Assembly: GCA_002479145.1 (NCBI GenBank)
Contig: DLLX01000008.1
Location: 527-19,693, forward strand
Origin: Prevotella sp. UBA7551
GTDB lineage: Bacteria; Bacteroidota; Bacteroidia; Bacteroidales; Bacteroidaceae
DNA: 19,167 nucleotides
Direction: 5' to 3'
Below the pieces are notes generated by a model. That model was not told the DNA's origin and ran no database searches. It saw nothing but the letters and a program-made list of their open reading frames with translations. Every line of letters begins with the position of its first letter. The first letter of the stretch is position 1. Below are positions 8,607 through 15,475 of this stretch, one piece after another. The position numbers and the translations under genes were made by a program.

Positions 8607-8637
8607 CCCTCCCCTAAGGCTGCTCCTCAGGGAAGGG
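8607..8637 (-). other. Stem-loop in the operon's intergenic gap
   Basis: Arms 8607-8619 and 8625-8637 pair at 11 of 13 positions (the rest are possible G-U pairs) around a 5-nt loop, 21 bp after the lipoprotein stop codon. No U-run follows on either strand, so a full terminator is unlikely. It may shield the 3' end of the upstream mRNA segment and so set different expression of upstream and downstream genes. Confidence 0.5.
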
Positions 8638-8657
8638 AAAGGACACGAGTTGAGTTG

Positions 8658-9491
8658 TTATTCTGCGGGTGTGACAATGCTTTGGATCACCTTAGCCTTC
8701 TCCACCTGCGCCACAGACGAGTCGGTATAGACGAAGGCCACGACCGAAACATTCTCGGGCACCCACTTCTCATCGAGCTGATAGGTGAAGGTCTGCGTCT
8801 TCTTCTCGCTCTCGCGAATGGTGAAATCGGTGCCCCACTCGCCGTTGGCCGATGCCCTGAGCACGTGGTTGTGGACATATTCCTTGTTGGTACTGCCGTC
8901 GGGCATCGCCTGCATGGCAGTGATGCCATCCTCTATGAGCCACACCTGGAGCTTGCCCTTGGTGGTTCCGGTCGTTCCCTCGGCATCAATGGTGATGGTG
9001 ACGGTACGCGACGCGGCATCGTAGGCATTGTGGATGGCGAGCGATAGGGGCGCTTTCTGAGTGATGAGCTGTGCCACCTGCTCCTGCCAGTAGGGATAAT
9101 CGCTCGGCTTTCCGCGGTTAACGAGCCCCACAGGCTGGTGGTCCAGACCCCAATTATAATAATAGACATTGCCCAAATCGGTCATCAGGCCAGGGTTTTT
9201 CTTCGTTCCCTTGTAGCCCAACGGACCCGAGTGGATGCCCACGGCTATGACATTGTCCTCGCCATAAGTCTCCTGCAGGTGGTGAATCTCGTCGGTAGCT
9301 TTCGGACAGTTGACGCATTTCTGCCCCGTAAAGTCCTCGATGAGCACCTTGCGCGCCGCATCGGCGGGCTTGATGTACTCGAAACGGTCCTGCTCGTCGA
9401 TGTCACTGCACGACGACACAGCCCCTGCGAACAGCATTCCTGCCGCAAGCAGCTTCACATATCCCATGTATTTACTAATATTGCGTGTCAT
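8658..9491 (-). CDS. Omp28-like lipoprotein with CVNC motif
   Basis: The 277-residue product has a lipoprotein signal ending VSSC28. The residues after the lipidated Cys are strongly acidic (SDIDEQD), resembling the lipoprotein export signal that moves Bacteroidetes lipoproteins to the cell surface. A thioredoxin-like Omp28 segment starts at about residue 49 (VLIEDFTGQKCVNC, CxxC at 59-62), followed by AVGIHSG and a likely cis-Pro region (QPVGLV), then a beta domain. It is essentially the Omp28-like core of the two larger paralogues without the N-terminal domains and without the sorting domain, so it is held by lipid instead. It lies 27 bp after the DUF6029-type barrel gene. An in-frame ATG at 9467 is possible but would leave a shorter, uncharged signal. 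The lipoprotein assignment is firm; enzymatic activity is unproven. Confidence 0.86.
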   Translation of the reverse strand: MTRNISKYMGYVKLLAAGMLFAGAVSSCSDIDEQDRFEYIKPADAARKVLIEDFTGQKCVNCPKATDEIHHLQETYGEDNVIAVGIHSGPLGYKGTKKNPGLMTDLGNVYYYNWGLDHQPVGLVNRGKPSDYPYWQEQVAQLITQKAPLSLAIHNAYDAASRTVTITIDAEGTTGTTKGKLQVWLIEDGITAMQAMPDGSTNKEYVHNHVLRASANGEWGTDFTIRESEKKTQTFTYQLDEKWVPENVSVVAFVYTDSSVAQVEKAKVIQSIVTPAE

Positions 9492-9518
9492 ATTTTTGTT
9501 TCTCCTTATCCTATATTA

Positions 9519-11204
9519 TTAGAAGTTGTAGTTATATGACAGCGTGAAACCTTGCGTTTCCGGCACATACCTGCACACTCCACCCGAGCAGTTGAATCCT
9601 GCACGCGTGCGTCCCCAGCCCAGTTGCAGGCGGTGTGCGCCCGCTTGATAGGTGACGTAGGTCTGCCAATAGTGGCGGTCGGTGAGTCCAATGTTGTACT
9701 CATCGCTCACGGTGAACATCCAGTTGGGCACGAGCGACAGCTCCGCCAAGGCAAAAATCCAGTCGTGGTTGTCCTCACCGGTGGTGAGATACTGCAGCTC
9801 CGTGCGCAGACGGGTCTTCTGACTGAGGTTGAAGAGGGCGTCGGCGATGAAGATGTTGGAGTGGATCATGCCGCCCTCACCCTCCACAACGGTCTTGTTG
9901 TAGAACTGGTTCATGTACATGAGCGACAGCTTGAAGTCGCGGGTGAAGCGGCGTTCCAACTGCACATTGAGGTCTTGGTAGTACATTCCACTCTTTCCCC
10001 ACTTCCAGAATGCCGACCCATAGCCGTCCGTACCTCTGCCGGTGACCACCGTAGGCTCCGGAACGTTGACGGTGAGGGAATGGGAATTCTGGTCGATACC
10101 GCGCACATGGGAGAAGTTCACCTTCAGCATCATGCCGTATTTTCCGCCGATGACCGACTTTCTCTTGAACTTATAGCCCAGCTGTCCTTGGTAAGCCCAC
10201 TCTCCCGCCAGCTGTGTGGCATAGGGATACATGGCCGCCAGCGCGTAGGTCTGGTCCATAGTGAAGGCCGGCAGGTGGTTGATGGTCGACTGCCCGAGGC
10301 TCTCTCCGCGCAGGGAGTTGAAGAAGAAGTTGTCGCTTCGCTTGGCCTGTGCCAGCACGCTGAATCCTTTCTTGGAGTAAGAGGCCGACAACATGGCCGC
10401 CGTTCCCTTGCGATAGATGTAGTTGTTCTTAAACAATGGGTCGGCAGTCTTCTGGGCATACTCTGCCAGGATGTTGAATCCGTGGGTGTTGAGCGTCACG
10501 CGCGCGTCCCAAGCATTGACGTTACGCGGCATCACCAGACGGTAATTGCCGTTGTAGATGTTCTCGTCATTCTTGTCGTTCTTGTTGACAAAGCTTCCGC
10601 CGAGGGTCAGACTGGTGTTGCTCTTGGCGAGACCCTTGAACCAGTTGTCGAGCGACAGCTCCAGATCGGCGCCCGAAATCCACGCGTCGTTGTGTGCCCA
10701 GTACCGGCGCTGCTGACCGGTGAGGGCCTTGAGGCGCACACCCTTGACGGGCGTAGTGATGATACGGACACCCTGAAGGGAGTTGTCGATGCCCAAGGTG
10801 CGCTCCTCGTAGGTGCGAAGGACGAAGCCTGAGCCAAACTGCTCGTAGAAGTTGCCCACCGTTACCTCAAAGTTCTTCAGCTTTCCTTTCAAGTAAAAGT
10901 AGGGGACACCGTAGCCCTTGAAGCCCGGATCGAATCCCGGGAGCTGGTGCTCGCGGTACTCAAAGCGCGCCCCTGCGTCGAGAAACTTGCTCATCACGTT
11001 GAGGTCGACGAAGGTGTTGGTGCGGAAATCCTCGTGCGATCCGTCCGCCTGCGTGCCCGTGGGCACCAGCATGTCGCTCTGGATGGAGCCGCTCACCGTC
11101 GGGTTATACTTCCCGTCGTTCTTGTAGCTGTCGTCCTGTGCATGCGAAGGCACTGCCACGGCCAGCGCAGCGGCAATGCCCAGTAGGTAATAAGGATGCT
11201 TCAT
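9519..11204 (-). CDS. DUF6029-type outer-membrane beta-barrel protein
   Basis: A 561-residue protein with signal peptide (MKHPYYLLGIAAALAVAVPSHAQ) and a long run of alternating amphipathic beta segments rich in Tyr, Trp, Gly and Asn. It ends in a terminal Phe (LSYNYNF), as expected for proteins inserted by the BAM complex. The N-terminal part (SGSIQSDMLVP, GNFYEQFGSGFVLRTYEER, IDNSLQGVR) is what I recognise as the Bacteroidetes DUF6029 family, whose function is unknown. It lies 6 bp after the thioredoxin gene stop and 27 bp before the Omp28-like lipoprotein gene, so the three are almost certainly co-transcribed. A barrel paired with a periplasmic thioredoxin and an acidic-signal lipoprotein hints at a shared outer-membrane complex. 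The family name is from memory; barrel nature and location are well supported. Confidence 0.85.
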   Translation of the reverse strand: MKHPYYLLGIAAALAVAVPSHAQDDSYKNDGKYNPTVSGSIQSDMLVPTGTQADGSHEDFRTNTFVDLNVMSKFLDAGARFEYREHQLPGFDPGFKGYGVPYFYLKGKLKNFEVTVGNFYEQFGSGFVLRTYEERTLGIDNSLQGVRIITTPVKGVRLKALTGQQRRYWAHNDAWISGADLELSLDNWFKGLAKSNTSLTLGGSFVNKNDKNDENIYNGNYRLVMPRNVNAWDARVTLNTHGFNILAEYAQKTADPLFKNNYIYRKGTAAMLSASYSKKGFSVLAQAKRSDNFFFNSLRGESLGQSTINHLPAFTMDQTYALAAMYPYATQLAGEWAYQGQLGYKFKRKSVIGGKYGMMLKVNFSHVRGIDQNSHSLTVNVPEPTVVTGRGTDGYGSAFWKWGKSGMYYQDLNVQLERRFTRDFKLSLMYMNQFYNKTVVEGEGGMIHSNIFIADALFNLSQKTRLRTELQYLTTGEDNHDWIFALAELSLVPNWMFTVSDEYNIGLTDRHYWQTYVTYQAGAHRLQLGWGRTRAGFNCSGGVCRYVPETQGFTLSYNYNF

Positions 11205-11210
11205 TGGGCT

Positions 11211-11708
11211 TTATTTCTTTGCGGCGACCAGCTCACGCACCTTCTCTATCAACTCGTTCTCAGCGCCTTCGGTGTAGCCGTTGTGCTTGTAAACAATCTT
11301 TCCGTCGCCATCGCAGATGAGCACATAGGGAATCATCTGTACGCCAAGGGCACGTTTGAACTCGGAATTGGCGTCGATCAGCACGTCATAAGTCCATCCG
11401 TACTCATCCACAAGGGGCTTTACCTTGTTGACATTCTGCCCCTGATCGATGCTCACGGCATAGATTTTCACGCCCGTCTCGTCCACCCAGTCCTGATAGA
11501 CCTCGCTGATGGCATTGAGCTCGCGGTTGCAAGGCTTGCACCAAGTGGCGAAGAAGTCGATGATGAAAGGCTTGCCATTGTTGGAGAGCGTGTCGGTTTT
11601 CACGGCATTTCCGTTGATGTCCTTCAGTATGACCGAAGGAAGCTGTGCGCTTGCTGTGGTAGCAAATGCAGAAAGCAACACTAACAGGGAAAAGATTACT
11701 TTTTTCAT
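11211..11708 (-). CDS. TlpA-like periplasmic thiol-disulfide oxidoreductase
   Basis: A 165-residue thioredoxin-fold protein with a cleavable signal peptide (MKKVIFSLLVLLSAFATTASA). The active site is WCKPC (Cys57, Cys60) in FFATWCKPC, and the cis-proline is in MIPY (Pro127). These are features of the TlpA/ResA group, which reduces or exchanges disulfides outside the cytoplasm. It is the first gene of the envelope operon, with a promoter element 32 bp upstream of the ATG and only 6 bp to the barrel gene. Three downstream products also carry CxxC motifs, making them plausible partners or substrates. An electron donor such as a DsbD/CcdA-type membrane protein is not encoded in the window. Confidence 0.93.
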   Translation of the reverse strand: MKKVIFSLLVLLSAFATTASAQLPSVILKDINGNAVKTDTLSNNGKPFIIDFFATWCKPCNRELNAISEVYQDWVDETGVKIYAVSIDQGQNVNKVKPLVDEYGWTYDVLIDANSEFKRALGVQMIPYVLICDGDGKIVYKHNGYTEGAENELIEKVRELVAAKK

Positions 11709-11739
11709 AATTATACTTTGTTCGGTTATTATCTGACTG

Positions 11740-11747
11740 CAAAAATA
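11740..11747 (-). promoter_or_regulatory. Promoter -7 element of the six-gene operon
   Basis: The minus strand reads TATTTTTG (TAnnTTTG), implying a start near 11733 and a leader of about 25 nt. I found no such motif in the gaps ahead of the five downstream genes, which supports a single operon from 11708 to 3916. Confidence 0.6.
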
Positions 11748-12262
11748 GAAATTTCCACTTGAAAAGGAAAAAAATACGACGTTAAAATTCGTTTAACGTT
11801 CTCTTATTACGGAAATGAGTTCATTTTTAATTGGGGAGAAAGTACTGTTTTCCGAATTTAGTAAAACTGCCGACAACTTTCTGTCCCTTGGCAATGGAAG
11901 TTGGCAGCGTAGTCAATACCATTCCTGCCGCACAAAAGAACAGGCGCGACACGGCGTCAAAAGCGGCGAAATGGGGAACGCAACAGGCCGACACACCCAC
12001 GTCTCGGAAACCGGAAAGCACTGTGGACAGAACCAGCAGATGACGTCGCAAGGTCCGTTGCAAGGACTGTGCAGCCCCATGCAGCCGACCACATTGCTAA
12101 AACCCCAACCAATCATTAGACCATCACCGACTAAAACAGGAGAGGTTTTATCTCTTTCCGACGAAATCTAAGGGGCGGTTTGGCATAAATACACTCCCGT
12201 GACAGGAGAAAACGCCAACCCATCAAAGCCGTAGGGAATGGCTTTTCAGGCCAAACAATAGA

Positions 12263-12324
12263 AATTTTTAATTAAAAAATTGGAGAAAAATAAATTAAAA
12301 ACTCTGAATTTTTAATTTAAAAAT
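12263..12324. repeat. Pair of AT-rich near-palindromic repeats
   Basis: AATTTTTAATTAAAAAATT at 12263-12281 recurs nearly unchanged at 12307-12324 (AATTTTTAATTTAAAAAT). Each copy is close to a palindrome. The patch stands out sharply from the GC-richer surroundings and could bind a nucleoid protein or act as an UP-like element, although no gene starts beside it. Confidence 0.6.
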
Positions 12325-12336
12325 CCAACACATAGC

Positions 12337-12361
12337 TAACCTATTCAAATACAATAGGTTA
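12337..12361. repeat. 9-bp perfect inverted repeat
   Basis: TAACCTATT at 12337-12345 is mirrored by AATAGGTTA at 12353-12361 with a 7-bp spacer. It could be a protein-binding site or a weak hairpin. No U-run follows on either strand. Confidence 0.55.
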
Positions 12362-12502
12362 CATCCGGCCCGTCTATCCAGCCTACTGGAAAAACGAATC
12401 CAGGCACATCACCCATGTTGGGGGTAAAGCCAAGGGGGAAAAGCAGCTCCTCCATGACTGCAAAAGTGGGGAACTTGGGCACAAAAACGAGCAGCACAAG
12501 AA

Positions 12503-12590
12503 CAGAAAATCGGCACGGCGACTTGTCGTCGCATACGGAAACGTCCGCACACAGCGACAAGACCCCGTGCCGATGCACCTGTATTTTCTG
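12503..12590 (-). terminator. Long structured hairpin, possible terminator of the FKBP cluster
   Basis: From 12509 to 12574 the sequence folds symmetrically: a 10-bp stem (ATCGGCACGG with CCGTGCCGAT), a short internal loop, a 7-bp stem (CTTGTCG with CGACAAG), a 7x7 internal loop, then CGGA-AACG-TCCG at the tip. A further CAGAAAAT (12503-12510) and ATTTTCTG (12583-12590) flank it. On the minus strand the main stem is followed by TTTTCTGTTCTT, a weak U-rich tract, about 175 nt past the FKBP stop. It could terminate that transcript, or be a structured RNA or DNA element of its own. Confidence 0.5.
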
Positions 12591-12750
12591 CACTTGGCTG
12601 CCAAAACGAAGTGGCATGCGGCGGAATCATCCCGTCAAGCTTGCCATCCGGCACAACGGAGGTTGCCGAAATCGACGGCACTCCAGCCCTGACGGATGGT
12701 ACGACTGGCCACGTGCTCCATGCCAAGAAAGGCAGGATGCTGCCTGTGCA

Positions 12751-13710
12751 CTACTTCTTGCGCTTGCCCTTGGCCTTGGGTTGGGCTGCCTTGGGCTTCT
12801 TATCCTGCGGCTTCTTTACCAAGACAGGATCGGTGGGGAGGTCAGCCTTGGGCTTCGCGGCGGCGGGAGCGATGCCCTTCAGCTCCAAGGTGAAGATGAG
12901 AGCGGAATAGGGCGCGATGTCGCGACCAGCCCCACGCGCGCCATAGGCCAGCTCCTGCGGGATGTAGACCTCCCACTTTGAGCCGACAGGCATCATCGTC
13001 AGCGCCTCCGTCCAGCCCTTAATGAGGCGGTCGGCGGCAAACTCGTCATACTCTTTGCCGTGGTTGGCGGTCGCATCGAAGACCTTTCCATCGAGCGTGC
13101 GGCCCTCATAGACGACCTGCACCTTGTCGGTGGCCTTTGGAATGGGTCCATTGCCCTTGACGAGCACCTTGTACTGCAAGCCGTCGGGAAGGGTAATCAC
13201 GCCCGGCTTCTGCTTGTTCTCGGCAAGAAACTTCTCGCCGGCGGCCTTGTTGGCAGCCTCGCGCGCCGTCTTGGCAGCCTCGCGGGCGGTCTTGAAGCGC
13301 GTCTCGGCCTGTGTCAGGTTGCAGACGGTGGTGTCTTTGAGCAGCGCGGCCTCGAAGCCTTTGACCACCCACTCCTCGTTAAGGGGCTGTGCTGCGCCCT
13401 TAAAGTCTTCACTCATGCGCGGATACATCTGCTTGTCGAGCATCGTAGCGACCTGCTGGCCAGCCACAAAAGCCTGGTATGACTTGTCATTGCGCTTGGC
13501 ATAGGCCTCCTTGAAGCCCCGGAGGACATCGGCCATCTGGCTCTCGTCCACGCCAAACTGCTCTTTCAGATACCTCTCAAGGCCGTTGGTCACGGCGTAA
13601 CCGGCCACATAGCTGACCGAATCGGCCGGTGTCGAGAGCGTCTGCGCAGCCGATGGAGTACAAATCGCGCCCCCTGCGAGGGCAAGCGACAAAAGGATTG
13701 TCTTTCTCAT
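12751..13710 (-). CDS. Periplasmic FKBP-type peptidyl-prolyl isomerase
   Basis: The enzyme catalyses cis-trans isomerisation at prolyl bonds during folding of exported proteins. I chose the ATG at 13710 over the in-frame one at 13740 because it starts the signal peptide (MRKTILLSLALAGGAICTPSAAQ); the product is 319 residues. An N-terminal helical dimerisation domain of the FkpA/Mip kind (about 27-160) leads into the FKBP domain (about 175-280). FKBP12 active-site positions are present: Tyr201 (VYEGR), Phe211-Asp212, Trp233 (IKGWTEAL), Tyr256 (AYG) and Phe273. Two features are odd: a tandem KTAREAA duplication in the linker, visible as two 21-bp DNA units at 13250-13291, and a basic tail ending KAKGKRKK. 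It is the last of three FKBP genes, 70 bp after the lipoprotein one, with an intervening terminator-like hairpin. Confidence 0.93.
   Translation of the reverse strand: MRKTILLSLALAGGAICTPSAAQTLSTPADSVSYVAGYAVTNGLERYLKEQFGVDESQMADVLRGFKEAYAKRNDKSYQAFVAGQQVATMLDKQMYPRMSEDFKGAAQPLNEEWVVKGFEAALLKDTTVCNLTQAETRFKTAREAAKTAREAANKAAGEKFLAENKQKPGVITLPDGLQYKVLVKGNGPIPKATDKVQVVYEGRTLDGKVFDATANHGKEYDEFAADRLIKGWTEALTMMPVGSKWEVYIPQELAYGARGAGRDIAPYSALIFTLELKGIAPAAAKPKADLPTDPVLVKKPQDKKPKAAQPKAKGKRKK
13250..13291. repeat. Tandem 21-bp repeat inside FKBP gene
   Basis: Units 13250-13270 and 13271-13291 match at 19 of 21 positions, beginning TTGGCAGCCTCGCG. They encode the repeated linker heptad KTAREAA, so copy-number change would alter helix length without a frameshift. 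Confidence 0.8.
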
Positions 13711-13738
13711 TGTACGATTTCTTTTAATGACTATATCC

Positions 13739-13766
13739 AAAAAAGGTGGACAGCATGCTGCCCACC
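13739..13766 (-). terminator. Terminator after the FKBP lipoprotein gene
   Basis: GGTGGACAGC (13745-13754) and GCTGCCCACC (13757-13766) form a 10-bp stem with one mismatch, followed on the minus strand by TTTTTT. It lies 14 bp after the lipoprotein stop and only about 30 bp before the next FKBP start. As no promoter motif fits in that gap, partial read-through is likely. Confidence 0.7.
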
Positions 13767-13780
13767 CGTTGTTGTTGCGA

Positions 13781-14662
13781 TTATCTCATGGCCGGAGAGC
13801 CGCTGTTCACCTCAAGCAACTCAATCTTAAAGATCAAGTTGGAGAACGGCTTAATCGGGCCTTGCTCCTGTGCCCCGTAAGCGGCACTGTAGGGAATGTA
13901 GACCACCCAAGTCGATCCGACGGGCATGTGGGTCAGTGCTTCGGTGAAGCCGGGGATGACTCCGCCCACCGGCATGGTCACGGGCTGCTTGCCAAACGTG
14001 GTCTCCACGACCTTGCCGTCGGTAGTCTTCAGCTCATAATTGATTTTAACGCTCTGGTTGGGCTTTGGAATGGCACCCGATCCTTCCTTGACGACGGTGT
14101 ATTGCACGCCCTTTCCGAGCTTCTTGACACCCGCCTTCTTGGCATTGGCAGCCATGAAAGCATCGGCCTTCCGCTTCTGCGGACCATATTTCTTGGCGGC
14201 ATACTTGGTCTTGATGGCCTGCATCTTCTCCTCTGACACCTTGCGGGCCTCGTCCATGGTCATCTTCATGTTCTTATTGGTGGCTCCAGCGACGAATCCG
14301 GAGACGATATTCTCCAGCGAAAGCGTCTGGGTGGAGTCGCCGGCAAACACGTCCAAGCTGGCCCCCTTGTTCATCATGGCGAGCTGCGCACCTATGATGA
14401 CACCGGCATTGTAGGCCGCCTTCTTCTTGTCATCGGCACCCTTGATGCCATCTTTGATTCCCTTGATGACCTGAGCCTGATAGGCTGTGTCGATTTGCAT
14501 GGACATCATGGCCTGCTTCATCATCGGAGAGCTGGCCACGCCGACGGCATAAGACAAGGAGTCGACATCGGTCTTGAGCTCGCCTTTCTTGGCTTTGTTG
14601 CCGCAAGCCGTGAATGAGGCCAGGGCCACTAAGGCCACAGCCACGAGTGATAGCTTTTTCAT
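13781..14662 (-). CDS. FKBP-type peptidyl-prolyl isomerase lipoprotein, altered active site
   Basis: A 293-residue predicted lipoprotein (signal MKKLSLVAVALVALASFTAC, lipidated Cys20). Residues after the Cys are basic (GNKAKKG), not acidic, so it is expected to stay facing the periplasm. A helical FkpA-like N-domain (about 30-165) precedes the FKBP domain (about 185-286). Compared with its two neighbours the active site is changed: the Phe-Asp pair is Val-Glu (KVVETT), and the conserved Trp is Phe239 (IPGFTEAL). Tyr262 (AYG) and Phe278 remain. Catalysis may therefore be reduced and chaperone function may dominate, as is known for some FKBP-fold proteins. It lies 94 bp after the cytoplasmic FKBP gene and 70 bp before the periplasmic one. 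Confidence 0.92.
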   Translation of the reverse strand: MKKLSLVAVALVALASFTACGNKAKKGELKTDVDSLSYAVGVASSPMMKQAMMSMQIDTAYQAQVIKGIKDGIKGADDKKKAAYNAGVIIGAQLAMMNKGASLDVFAGDSTQTLSLENIVSGFVAGATNKNMKMTMDEARKVSEEKMQAIKTKYAAKKYGPQKRKADAFMAANAKKAGVKKLGKGVQYTVVKEGSGAIPKPNQSVKINYELKTTDGKVVETTFGKQPVTMPVGGVIPGFTEALTHMPVGSTWVVYIPYSAAYGAQEQGPIKPFSNLIFKIELLEVNSGSPAMR

Positions 14663-14714
14663 CTTTTTTGCTTATTGTTTTTTTTGTTCTTGTTTGCTAT
14701 ATATAATAAGGAGA

Positions 14715-14744
14715 AAACTCCATGCCGGCAGCGCGCCGGATGGA
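14715..14744 (-). terminator. Short terminator after the first FKBP gene
   Basis: TCCATGCCGGC (14719-14729) pairs with GCCGGATGGA (14735-14744), leaving one bulged base. On the minus strand it is followed by GTTTTCTC. It begins 13 bp past the stop codon of the gene at 14757-15362. The U-tract is short, so termination may be leaky. Confidence 0.55.
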
Positions 14745-14756
14745 CTTTTCGCAAGA

Positions 14757-15362
14757 CTATAAGACATCCTGAAGCTCGACATCGAAGACGAGTGCGGAGT
14801 ATGGCGGAATCGATGCGCCGGCGCCACGCTCGCCGTATGCGAGCTGGTAGGGAATGAAGAAGCGGTACTTGGCGCCCTCGGTCATGAGCTGAAGCCCCTC
14901 GGTCCAGCCCGCAATGACCTGATTAAGGCCGAACACGGCAGGCTCACCGCGGTCATAACTGCTGTCGAACTTGGTGCCATCGATGAGCCTTCCCTCATAG
15001 TGGCAGCGCACTTTGTCGGTGGATTTAGGTTTCTTGCCGTTGCCTTCCACAAGGACTTCATACTGCAATCCGCTGGGCAACGTGACGATGTTCTCCTTCT
15101 TGGCGTTCTCTGCCAGGAACTTCTCGCCCGCCTCGCAGGCCGCCTTGCCGGCCTTTTCCTTCTCGGCGCGCTGCTTTTCCTCCTGTTTCATGAAGAATTG
15201 CTGCACCATCTCCTGCGCCTCACGGTTGTCCACTTTGAGCTTCACGCCCGCAATTACGTCCTTGATAGCCTGTGCGAAGTCATCCGCATTGAGCTCTTTC
15301 GCCCCCATTTGGGCCAACTGCTGGCCGATGCCGATGCCCAAGGCATAGCTTAATTTGTCCAT
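14757..15362 (-). CDS. Cytoplasmic FKBP-type peptidyl-prolyl isomerase (FklB-like)
   Basis: A 201-residue protein without a signal peptide, beginning directly with the dimerisation motif MDKLSYALGIGIGQQL that follows the signal in exported FklB/FkpA relatives. A charged helix (about 45-85, QQFFMKQEEKQRAEKEKAG) connects to the FKBP domain (about 95-200). The active-site set is complete: Tyr122 (HYEGR), Phe132-Asp133, Trp153 (AGWTEGL), Tyr176 (AYG) and Phe193. It is the promoter-proximal gene of the three-FKBP cluster, with a TAnnTTTG element about 30 bp upstream, and is divergent from the sirtuin. It is expected to act on cytoplasmic proteins, unlike its two exported neighbours. Confidence 0.94.
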   Translation of the reverse strand: MDKLSYALGIGIGQQLAQMGAKELNADDFAQAIKDVIAGVKLKVDNREAQEMVQQFFMKQEEKQRAEKEKAGKAACEAGEKFLAENAKKENIVTLPSGLQYEVLVEGNGKKPKSTDKVRCHYEGRLIDGTKFDSSYDRGEPAVFGLNQVIAGWTEGLQLMTEGAKYRFFIPYQLAYGERGAGASIPPYSALVFDVELQDVL

Positions 15363-15392
15363 TTGATACTTAATTCACATTTTATTACGTTG

Positions 15393-15400
15393 CAAAGGTA
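15393..15400 (-). promoter_or_regulatory. Promoter -7 element for the FKBP cluster
   Basis: The minus strand reads TACCTTTG (TAnnTTTG), giving a start near 15386 and a leader of about 24 nt. No TAnnTTTG motif is present in the gaps before the two downstream FKBP genes, so this is likely the main promoter of the cluster. Confidence 0.6.
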
Positions 15401-15444
15401 ATATTTTTTGAGCACAGTATGACGGGCTTTCCAGAAAAAATAGC

Positions 15445-15452
15445 TAAATTTG
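15445..15452 (+). promoter_or_regulatory. Promoter -7 element for the sirtuin-peroxidase genes
   Basis: TAAATTTG matches TAnnTTTG and would start transcription near 15459. This lies downstream of the in-frame ATG at 15419, so that longer start could not be translated from this transcript; the ATG at 15476 is supported instead. It faces away from the FKBP promoter 45 bp away. Confidence 0.6.
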
Positions 15453-15475
15453 CAGAAGTTAAATGTTTTTGTGCA

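Larger units (their letters stand above)
11709..12750. other. Gene-poor kilobase between operon promoter and FKBP genes
   Basis: About 1.04 kb with no convincing gene. Beyond the operon promoter it contains a pair of AT-rich near-palindromes (12263-12324), a 9-bp perfect inverted repeat (12337-12361) and a long hairpin (12503-12590). Overlapping frames of 70-118 codons exist on both strands (for example 11815-12171 plus and 12409-12726 minus), but they have no signal, domain or sensible composition and look like non-coding sequence or decayed remnants. Confidence 0.6.

Noticed and set aside
9552..10832. 426-codon open frame on the plus strand
   Set aside because: It is antisense to the outer-membrane barrel gene and has no recognisable feature.
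11815..12171. 118-codon plus-strand frame and a 78-codon minus-strand frame at the same place
   Set aside because: Neither has a domain, signal or plausible promoter; composition looks non-coding. A decayed gene cannot be excluded.
12409..12726. Cysteine- and tryptophan-rich minus-strand frame of 105 codons
   Set aside because: It runs through the long hairpin, which dictates its sequence, and resembles no protein I know.
15419..15475. Upstream in-frame start for the sirtuin
   Set aside because: The added residues do not fit the family, and the likely promoter lies inside this extension.
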